NCBI GenBank assembly: GCA_016235345.1
Contig: JACRLG010000028.1
Location: 319,291-383,290, forward strand
Direction of reading: 5' to 3'
DNA from: Deltaproteobacteria bacterium
GTDB taxonomy: Bacteria > Desulfobacterota > Desulfobacteria > Desulfobacterales > Desulfatibacillaceae
DNA: 64,000 nt
The position numbers were made by a program, and so were the translations under genes. Of this stretch, positions 58,286-64,000 are shown one piece after another (within the stretch, counting starts at the first letter, position 1; each line of letters opens with the position of its first letter). A model generated the notes under the pieces. That model saw nothing but the letters and a program-made list of their open reading frames with translations. It was not told the DNA's origin and did no database searches.

Positions 58286-58324
58286 GGAATTCGATAAAGC
58301 GGCAGTCCCCAGGGGCGCATGAAA
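58286..58324 (+). repeat. Direct repeat right, end of radC
   Basis: Second copy of the radC tail (GGAATTCGATAAAGCGGCAG and on), ending in TGA at the same place. The reading frame is kept (EFDKAAVPRGA), but there is no upstream radC body in front of it. Confidence 0.8.
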
Positions 58325-58350
58325 CTTACGTTGTCTTATCGGCTAAAATC

Positions 58351-58389
58351 AAAGCCCTCGTCGCCGTATGACTTGGCGACGAGGGCTTT
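58351..58389 (-). terminator. Hairpin after the 44-residue gene
   Basis: AAAGCCCTCGTCGCC pairs exactly with GGCGACGAGGGCTTT across nine bases. On the minus strand it follows the small gene's stop and is followed by GATTTTAG, a weak T tract. Confidence 0.65.
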
Positions 58390-58401
58390 AAGTTTAAGTG
58401 G

Positions 58402-58536
58402 TTAACGATCTTTCACTACGAACCGCCAAGCTTTAAGGCCGTAATGGGCCGCAATCATAAGCTTGCCGGTGTGCGGGTTCCTGTACTTGGCGACATAAAT
58501 CACCTTAAAGCCAGGTTTACACTCATGCTTTAACAT
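58402..58536 (-). CDS. 44-residue basic protein
   Basis: Translation from ATG 58536 gives MLKHECKPGFKVIYVAKYRN then PHTGKLMIAAHYGLKAWRFV, 44 residues ending VKDR. AAAGGAGGTG lies ten bases upstream, one of the best ribosome sites in the window, and a hairpin follows the stop. The longer upstream ORF adds unlikely residues. It resembles small proteins with a YRNPxTGKxMxAxxYG pattern of unknown role, recalled rather than verified. Confidence 0.65.
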   Translation of the reverse strand: MLKHECKPGFKVIYVAKYRNPHTGKLMIAAHYGLKAWRFVVKDR

Positions 58537-58569
58537 ACATAGGCACCTCCTTTCTGTTGGAGGCCCTGC

Positions 58570-58599
58570 TTGACAAAACCGCAAAAAGTGTTTTATTCT
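58570..58599 (+). promoter_or_regulatory. Candidate sigma-70 promoter for a small RNA
   Basis: TTGACA (58570-58575) is exact; TATTCT follows 18 bases later (or TTATTC after 17). It faces the terminator at 58652-58695 with no ORF between. Confidence 0.5.
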
Positions 58600-58605
58600 T
58601 TTTGC

Positions 58606-58696
58606 GCTGTTGGTTTTGTGATCCCCGGGCGCTCCATCGTTTTGGGGGACCAAAGGGTCTTCAGGTGCCAGCCTGGAGACCCTTTCTTTATTTTTG
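58606..58696 (+). ncRNA. Candidate small RNA of about 90 nt
   Basis: A transcript from the promoter at 58570 would carry a first hairpin (GATCCCC and GGGGGACC, partly paired) and end at a strong hairpin, AAAGGGTCTTCAGG with CCTGGAGACCCTTT, then CTTTATTTTT. It lies opposite the 44-residue gene's 5' side. No known RNA family was recognised. Expression is not shown. Confidence 0.45.
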
Positions 58697-59112
58697 AAGT
58701 TTATTGTTTTTTTTATAAATTTTAAAGTTAAAAGTATAATTAAGGGCGGTAGATTTGGAGATAAGTGAGTTAACTATTTGAAATTACTCTTATTTTCATG
58801 TCATATTCTGTCAGTGGGTTATCACATTTTTAAGTTGCCTCTGGTCTAATTTTGTCCCCCCCCCCATAGTAATGGGGGTGTTGAAAGTAACCATACCAAC
58901 ATTTAGATTTTTGTCAAGTTTGTGAAATTAAATGACATTAATCAGCGAATTATTTTCTTAAAAACACAACAAAACAACCTGTTACGCTTAAACTCCGTGC
59001 GTTCACACACATTTGGTGGAGTATCTCACGCTAAGTTCAAATGATATTTTTTGTAACTTTTGAAATATTTGCTATAGCGGTTATTGTAAAACCTCCCGAA
59101 ATTGCAAATTTA
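58697..59112. other. AT-rich intergenic region with a C10 tract
   Basis: About 420 bp without a supported gene. A run of ten C lies at 58856-58865, which could slip during replication. The rest is AT-rich. Confidence 0.5.
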
Positions 59113-59162
59113 GCGTAGGTTGGGTGGTTCTGCGCGAAGCGCAAGTTCACCCAACCTACGCG
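59113..59162. repeat. Short hairpin repeat (GTAGGTTGGGTGG type), copy 2
   Basis: GCGTAGGTTGGGTG and CACCCAACCTACGC pair exactly around TGCGCGAAGCGCA, with a further TTGCAAA/TTTTGCAA pair outside. It lies after the NorD-like stop (minus strand), so it may act as its terminator. Confidence 0.75.
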
Positions 59163-59197
59163 AGGTTTTGCAATTACCTCTATAATAAAAAAATTTT

Positions 59198-61885
59198 TTA
59201 CCGCGTCAGTCTTCTGTACAACCCCACCAGCTTTTCAGGCAGATCGGTTACATCGGAAATGAGGGTGTGGCCGACTTCGCCGTAGATTTCATCCAGGCGG
59301 GCGGCGTCGGAGAGGTTCACCGTAACGGCGTGGACGGCGATGTTTTTGGCTTTCGCCTCCCTTATGGACCTCCGGGTGTCGGCTATGGCGTAATTTCCTT
59401 TGTATTCCAGGTCGTTGGGAAATCCATCCGATAAGATTATGAGTAGCTTCACCCGGTTCTGGCGGGCCGCAAGCATGGCCGAAGCGTGGCGCACAGCCGC
59501 GCCCATGCGGGTGTTGCGGGAAGGCGTAAGATTCGACAAACGGCCCTTCACGTCATCCGTCACGCCCTCGCCGAAATCCTTCACCGTAAGATAATCCACC
59601 CTAAGCCGCCCGGCCCCGGAAAAGGCCGCAAGGCTGAACTCGTCGCCCACGGAGGTGAGGGCCTCGCAGAAAAGCACCAGGGCCTCTTTTTCCACGTCCA
59701 GCACGGTCTGAAATCCGCCCGGAACCACGTTCCCGGTTGAGCGGGAAACGTCGGCCAAGAGGAGCACCGACACCTCGCGGAGCTTCCGCACCCTTCGTGT
59801 GTAGATTCGCTCCCTTGGAACCCGCCCGGCCCTTCGCTCCACCACGTGCTCCACAACCGAGGTGAGGGAAAGATCATCGCCGTCCGGCACCCTTCGCAGA
59901 AGAACAAGGCCCTGTGGCTTCAACATCTCGAAATTCTTGCGTATTCCGGTTAGAAGCCCGCTGCGTTTGACCAAAACGTCCGAATAAAGGGACACATCGC
60001 CTGCCGCAGGGCTTAGGGCCGCCACCCGGCAGTGATCCGGCAGAAGGTCGGCCAAATCCTCGTCCCACTCAGGATAGCGGAAGACGGCGGCCCCGTCCGG
60101 CGCATCATCGCATGTTGCGCTGGGCCTGTCGTCAAGGCCAAGCTCTTTGGCTGCGGCGTCGCAGGCGGCGGGGTCGGGAACCAGCTTTGCCAGCTCCTCT
60201 TTAGAGAGATTTCCGCCGTTTTCGCCAAGAAGGGCGGCGAGCTTTTTCCGGTAGACGTCAATGCCCAACTCCGCCAGCTTTTGGCGCAGAAGCTCCGCCT
60301 TGCGGCAGTTTTCCGTCCAGGCCAGCCGGGGATAAACGGCCCGCCCGAAGGGAACCGCAAGGGCGGGCGCGTCTTCTTCCGGGCTTATCGCCAAAAACTT
60401 CTCCCAATCGGGATAAAGACGGGCCGCCAGAAGGGCCGAATCCTCCACCGAAAAGGATTCCCGTCGGCAGGCATCGCCAAACATGGCTATGGAGCGTGAA
60501 AGGGGATCATCTTCCGCTGAAAATTCCGGCGCATCCCCCAAGGCCAGAACCCGGTAGAGCCGGTCCAGGGCCGTGGGGGGCCTGTCCGAAACGGCCCCTG
60601 CGTATTTGCGCAAAAGCTCGAAGGAGGTCTTTTCCATGCCCGGATAGCGGCGAAGGAGCAAAAACCGGATACGGGCGTGCTCGAAAATAGTAAAAAGGCC
60701 CCTGATAAGGAGGGGATTGGCAAAAACCGCGAAAAACCGGTCAAGGTCGGGCTCGGTGGCAAGCCCAGTGCGGATTTCAAGGCCGATTCCCGCGTTTTTG
60801 GCGTAAAAATTATAAATTCCGGCATCGAAATCGTAAGTCTCAAACTCAATCAGGCCCGCCTCAACCCTCGCCAAGGCCTTGTAGAGCGAGAGATTTTCCA
60901 ATGGATTTGGCCCTATGTCCATTTCCTCCATGAAAAAAAGGCCGCTTCCGTCGTTTGTTACGCTCACTTCCCGTGGCAACGCCGACAAATCCCCGGCGGA
61001 AAGCGCCGACAGCCCCTTTACAGGAACCACCCGGCCAAGCCGGGCGCGCAAATACCGGGCCAAATCCTGCCGCGCCCGCGAAAGGGGAACCGACGTGGAA
61101 AGGCTCGCCGCCAGATTTCTTGCGTCAAAGGTTTCCAGGGCGAAAAATTTGAGGCCCGCTTCCGCGTTTCGCCCGTAGAGGTCAAGCGCCTCAGTCACGA
61201 AACGGTCAAGGCCATCCGGGCCAAGTATGGAAAGGCCCCTTGTGAGGCCGTCGGCAAAGGCCGGGGGAATTTTGGCCGAGGCCTGCGCAGCCTTCTCCCA
61301 TGATGAAAACTGAAAGGCCCTTCTTCGGGGCAGGAGATTTTTCGCGGCGTATGGAAGAATCTGGGTGAGTTCGAGTGTTTGATGATAAGTGAGGGTGCGC
61401 CCGAAGGCTGTTGAAAGAAGGCGGCAAAAGGCGGATGCCGCCTTTAAGTCACCGTCTTCCATCAGAAAAACAAGGCCCTCCACGGGCCGGGCCAGGGCGT
61501 GGGCCCCCTGGCGGTTCATGGCGATGACCGCCCTGATGAAAAGGGACAGAAGGCGAAAATCCCCGGCGGCAAGAATGAACGAGGCCCCGGAGGCCACGGC
61601 GGCTGCCAGGGTGGAGCCTTTTTTGGCGAAGCCCCGGACCAGCCTGACGTAGAGGAAAAACGCCCGATCCGGTTCCGAAAGAGCCAGCCTTGCAAGCCCT
61701 TCGGTGTAAAGCCTGCCGAAACGGCGCTCGGAAAGAAGAGCACTAGCAGCCTCTTCGGCGATAAGGGCCAGCCGGTCTTCGGGAACGGTCCGCCCGGAAA
61801 GCATGGCGCAGGCGGCGCGGAAGACCTCCAGGTCAATCTGCCTTAACGGTTCAAGTGGGGCAAATTCGGAAGGGCCGTCCTGCAT
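59198..61885 (-). CDS. NorD/CbbO-like VWA protein
   Basis: An 895-residue protein of the NorD/CbbO type. The C-terminal 200 residues are a VWA domain with the MIDAS motif LLADVSRSTGN, then TPSRNTRMGAAVRH and KLLIILSDGFPND, keeping the metal-binding residues (DxSxS, T, D). The first 650 residues are helical and include repeated charged segments. In the family the NorD/CbbO partner works with a NorQ/CbbQ ATPase to activate a metalloenzyme. It starts one base inside the end of the ATPase gene (TGATG), so the two are coupled. No nitric oxide reductase or Rubisco gene is close, so the target is unknown. Confidence 0.85.
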   Translation of the reverse strand: MQDGPSEFAPLEPLRQIDLEVFRAACAMLSGRTVPEDRLALIAEEAASALLSERRFGRLYTEGLARLALSEPDRAFFLYVRLVRGFAKKGSTLAAAVASGASFILAAGDFRLLSLFIRAVIAMNRQGAHALARPVEGLVFLMEDGDLKAASAFCRLLSTAFGRTLTYHQTLELTQILPYAAKNLLPRRRAFQFSSWEKAAQASAKIPPAFADGLTRGLSILGPDGLDRFVTEALDLYGRNAEAGLKFFALETFDARNLAASLSTSVPLSRARQDLARYLRARLGRVVPVKGLSALSAGDLSALPREVSVTNDGSGLFFMEEMDIGPNPLENLSLYKALARVEAGLIEFETYDFDAGIYNFYAKNAGIGLEIRTGLATEPDLDRFFAVFANPLLIRGLFTIFEHARIRFLLLRRYPGMEKTSFELLRKYAGAVSDRPPTALDRLYRVLALGDAPEFSAEDDPLSRSIAMFGDACRRESFSVEDSALLAARLYPDWEKFLAISPEEDAPALAVPFGRAVYPRLAWTENCRKAELLRQKLAELGIDVYRKKLAALLGENGGNLSKEELAKLVPDPAACDAAAKELGLDDRPSATCDDAPDGAAVFRYPEWDEDLADLLPDHCRVAALSPAAGDVSLYSDVLVKRSGLLTGIRKNFEMLKPQGLVLLRRVPDGDDLSLTSVVEHVVERRAGRVPRERIYTRRVRKLREVSVLLLADVSRSTGNVVPGGFQTVLDVEKEALVLFCEALTSVGDEFSLAAFSGAGRLRVDYLTVKDFGEGVTDDVKGRLSNLTPSRNTRMGAAVRHASAMLAARQNRVKLLIILSDGFPNDLEYKGNYAIADTRRSIREAKAKNIAVHAVTVNLSDAARLDEIYGEVGHTLISDVTDLPEKLVGLYRRLTR

Positions 61886-62703
61886 CAGAAAACGTCGTCT
61901 ATAAGATCGTTCATGGTGGCGATGAGCCCGGCCTCGTCGGAAAGCGGCCCGGCAACCGCCGCCCGGCAGGCGGCCCTGGCCGACACCCCGCCCGCCATGA
62001 GCTTCGCCGCGTGGATCAGAAGCCGGGTGCTGGCCCCTTCCGCAAGGCCGGAATCGCGCATGGAGCGGATTTTGCCCCCAAGCGCCACAAGTTTTTCCGC
62101 CGTCTCAGGAGCAATGCCGCCCTCGTGGGCCACTATCACCGTTTCCTTGTCAGGGGCTGGATACGAAAAATTGATGGCGGCGAATCTCTGGCGGGTGCTT
62201 GGTTTCAGGTCCTTCATCACCGACTGGTAGCCGGGGTTGTAGCTGATGACCAGCAGAAAATCCGGGTGGGCCGGGACAGCCTCGCCCTTTTTTTCGATGA
62301 AAAGGGTGCGCCGGTCGTCGGCGAGCGGGTGGAGCACCACCGTGGTGTCCTTGCGGGCCTCCACTATCTCGTCCAGGTAGCAGATTGCCCCACAGCGAAC
62401 GGCGCGGGAAAGGGGGCCGTCGGACCACACAGTCTCGTCGTTTATAAGGAGATAGCGACCAAGGAGGTCGGAGGCGAAAAGGTCCTCGTGGCAGGCGACG
62501 GTGATGAGGGGCCTTTGAAGGCGATGGGCCATGGCCTCCACGAACCGGGTCTTGCCGCAGCCCGTGGGGCCGGTGAGCATGAGGGGAATTCGTTTTTCGT
62601 AGGCGGCGGAAAAAAGCTCCACCTCGTCGGCCACCGGCAGATAATAGGGTTCGCGGTCCGGGCTTATACCTGCCTGTCCGTTGCTTTCGTCAAAATCAGT
62701 CAC
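61885..62703 (-). CDS. NorQ/CbbQ-like MoxR AAA+ ATPase
   Basis: A 272-residue AAA+ ATPase of the NorQ/CbbQ/NirQ group. Walker A GPTGCGKTRF, Walker B ICYLDEIVEA, sensor ISYNPGYQ and KPSTRQRFAAI Arg finger are clear. ACHEDLFASDLLGRYL is the family-specific loop. It precedes the NorD-like gene and shares TGATG. Together they resemble a metalloenzyme activation pair. It lies about 200 bases from pyrK with no obvious operon link. Confidence 0.9.
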   Translation of the reverse strand: MTDFDESNGQAGISPDREPYYLPVADEVELFSAAYEKRIPLMLTGPTGCGKTRFVEAMAHRLQRPLITVACHEDLFASDLLGRYLLINDETVWSDGPLSRAVRCGAICYLDEIVEARKDTTVVLHPLADDRRTLFIEKKGEAVPAHPDFLLVISYNPGYQSVMKDLKPSTRQRFAAINFSYPAPDKETVIVAHEGGIAPETAEKLVALGGKIRSMRDSGLAEGASTRLLIHAAKLMAGGVSARAACRAAVAGPLSDEAGLIATMNDLIDDVF

Positions 62704-62860
62704 GGCGTCTCTTTCCTTGCGTCATACCATTCCCTGTCGTAACCACAAGAGGCGATACCCTCTTTTGAAGGAGGTATCGCCCATGTCACGACCGAAATCC
62801 AAATTTTATTATGGCGGCATCGAAGCATCTTGCTGAAATGGCAGCCCCCAGCTCTCCTTA

Positions 62861-62892
62861 CCTGCATTTCATCTTTTTTTTTCAGGCTGTGA
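62861..62892. repeat. Partial right arm of the stop-abutting hairpin family
   Basis: TGCATTTCATCTTTTTTTTT and CAGGCTGTGA recall the right-hand outer arm, but there is no left arm. It lies just before the PyrK stop (minus strand). Confidence 0.5.
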
Positions 62893-62903
62893 ACCCCGGC
62901 GTT

Positions 62904-63692
62904 TTATGCGACTGGCCGGATTGGCGCGAGTTTTGACGCGTCCATGACCGGGCCGTCGGCGCAGACGTGGAAATGCCCGCCTTCGGGCCGGGGAAGGGCG
63001 CAGCCCAGGCAGGCTCCCATCCCGCAGGCCATGACGCTTTCGAGGCTTATTTCGCAGGGAACCTTGTTTGAAAGGCAGATGCGCGCCACGGCTTCCAGCA
63101 TGGCGTGGGGGCCGCAGGCAAAGACCTTTTCGGGCGGATTGGGCGAGGCGAGATCATCTTCCAGAAGGCCCGTCACGAAACCGCAACAACCTTGGCTTCC
63201 GTCATCGGTTGCGATTCTCGTTTCAAAGCCAAGCGAAGAAAAAACATCGGCGCACAGGACGTCGGAACCAGTCCGGCCCCCAAGCAGCACCCGCCCCGAA
63301 ATCCCCTTTCGGGCCAGGGCGCGGGCCAGAAATACCAGGGGGGCCGCCCCGATGCCGCCTCCCACGATTGAGACCGGGCCTTTCGGGTCAGAAAGGCCGA
63401 AGCCCTTTCCCAGCGGCCCCAGGACGTCGAGCAACTCCCCCGCCCGTTTTTCGGACAGAATCTCCGTGCCCCTCCCGACAACCTTGTAAAGAAGGGCGAA
63501 AGACCCGTCGGGAAAAACGTCGTGGATGGAAAAAGGCCTGCGCAAAAGGGGATCGAGCCCGTCCGAAACCCGCGCCATCACGAACTGGCCGGGCGCGGCC
63601 TTGCGGGCAAGCGCCGGAAAATGAAGCAGCGCGCGGAAAACTCCAGAGCCTTTAGGGGCGTTTTCGGCAATTTTGGCCCTGCCTTCGATCAC
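62904..63692 (-). CDS. pyrK: Dihydroorotate dehydrogenase electron-transfer subunit
   Basis: PyrK, 262 residues, the FAD and [2Fe-2S] subunit that passes dihydroorotate electrons to NAD+ in type 1B enzymes. The FAD domain includes DPLLRRPFSIHD and YKVVGRGTEILS; the NAD domain includes SIVGGGIGAAPLVFLARAL. The cluster ligands lie in VMACGMGACLGCALP and a final HVCADGPVMDA, four Cys in all. Its partner pyrD is usually downstream or adjacent but is not in the window on this side. A partial hairpin repeat follows its stop. Confidence 0.9.
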   Translation of the reverse strand: MIEGRAKIAENAPKGSGVFRALLHFPALARKAAPGQFVMARVSDGLDPLLRRPFSIHDVFPDGSFALLYKVVGRGTEILSEKRAGELLDVLGPLGKGFGLSDPKGPVSIVGGGIGAAPLVFLARALARKGISGRVLLGGRTGSDVLCADVFSSLGFETRIATDDGSQGCCGFVTGLLEDDLASPNPPEKVFACGPHAMLEAVARICLSNKVPCEISLESVMACGMGACLGCALPRPEGGHFHVCADGPVMDASKLAPIRPVA

Positions 63693-63820
63693 GTTCCAAG
63701 TCTTCCCGGTTTTTTCATCTTTATCAGCCCGCTGAAAAAGGGTAAGCCTTCAGGGGGTATATTTATGTGTCCTAAAATTACACACTAGATTTTCTCGTTT
63801 TTCCGGGTTATCATTTGTTC

Positions 63821-64000
63821 ATGATACCCAAACGCACATTTACTGAAGCAGCGTGGCAGCAGACTCCTCCCGAAGTCCGACAGGCGTATGAAGCCCTCGA
63901 ACTGGAAGTCGCAAGGCAAGCCAAAGCACTTGTAGAAGCCAACAAGATGATCTGCATTCTGCTCGACCGGGTCACCGAAATTCTGGCGCAAAACAAACAA
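63821..64000 (+). CDS. Start of an IS66-like transposase or related protein (cut by the window)
   Basis: From ATG 63821 the frame stays open to the window end, 60 codons. It reads MIPKRTFTEAAWQQTPPEVR then QAYEALELEVARQAKALVEA and ends LAQNKQ. The PPEVRxAYxxLE opening and the coiled, Gln/Asn-ending stretch recall the N-terminus of IS66-family transposases before the NSSKPPS motif. The stop and catalytic part lie beyond the window, so the call is tentative. Confidence 0.5.
   Translation, partial: MIPKRTFTEAAWQQTPPEVRQAYEALELEVARQAKALVEANKMICILLDRVTEILAQNKQ

Noticed and set aside
1..64000. CRISPR array, tRNA or rRNA genes
   Set aside because: No regularly spaced identical repeats with unique spacers, and no tRNA T-loop or rRNA-like stretch was found.

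Overview
The window is about 64 kb of GC-rich chromosome. Short AT-rich islands lie near 49.0-49.85, 55.1-55.7 and 57.7-59.2 kb. The gene content points to a deltaproteobacterium of the Desulfobacterota type: an EtfAB pair, a propionyl-CoA carboxylase-type pair, an acyl-CoA dehydrogenase, a thiolase-like protein, a NrfH/NapC plus octahaem HAO-like cytochrome pair, a CBS-ACT protein, YdbH/YdbL envelope proteins and a NorQ/NorD-like pair. No sulfate-reduction gene, rRNA or tRNA was seen, so the genus cannot be named.

Layout. 0-3.6 kb: 3' end of hisG, a class I/II aminotransferase, a BrnT-type toxin-antitoxin pair and a secreted protein made of three pilin-head-like repeats. 3.6-8.8 kb: pstS-pstC-pstA-pstB-phoU, interrupted by hairpin repeats, behind a candidate Pho box. 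8.9-10.7 kb: etfB-etfA. 10.7-19.2 kb: a degenerate GGDEF protein, a serine/threonine kinase fused to a small GTPase, a GT2 glycosyltransferase, a thiolase-like protein, a CBS-ACT protein and two envelope proteins. 19.3-26.8 kb: a 1424-residue YdbH/AsmA-like protein, a GNAT protein overlapping a radical SAM gene, and an acidic-tail protein behind a palindromic divergent promoter. 26.9-32.1 kb: a PII-like regulator with DegV, then the acyl-CoA carboxylase subunits. 32.1-40.5 kb: an NlpC/P60 operon, an OmpA lipoprotein, a membrane methyltransferase, an acyltransferase, a VapBC-like pair and a diadenylate cyclase fused to its YbbR partner. 40.6-49 kb: a radical SAM-haloalkane dehalogenase-like fusion, an AAA+/VWA chelatase, an acyl-CoA dehydrogenase, an Imm50-like protein and a YdjM-like membrane hydrolase. 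49-55 kb: an AT-rich putAbiC-like defence gene, the haem cytochrome pair, rsmG, a DUF2520 protein and panB. 55-59.2 kb: a PAS-LuxR regulator and a scar zone with an IS4 remnant, a radC fragment, a duplicated radC tail around an AT-rich gene, a 44-residue protein and a candidate small RNA. 59.2-64 kb: NorD-like and NorQ-like proteins, PyrK and the start of an IS66-like gene.

Working together. Pst/PhoU takes up phosphate. EtfAB, acyl-CoA dehydrogenase, thiolase-like protein and acyl-CoA carboxylase form an acyl-CoA and propionate module spread over several loci. The NrfH-type anchor probably feeds quinol electrons to the octahaem enzyme for nitrite or hydroxylamine reduction. PII, CBS-ACT, c-di-AMP synthase, kinase-GTPase and degenerate GGDEF proteins suggest dense nucleotide-linked signalling.

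The most unusual feature is a family of roughly 65-125 bp imperfect hairpins, ten copies here. Eight of them abut or overlap a stop codon. Their stem arms differ between copies yet remain complementary within each copy. A separate 208-bp MITE-like family, a REP-like family and a shorter hairpin family are also dispersed in the window.
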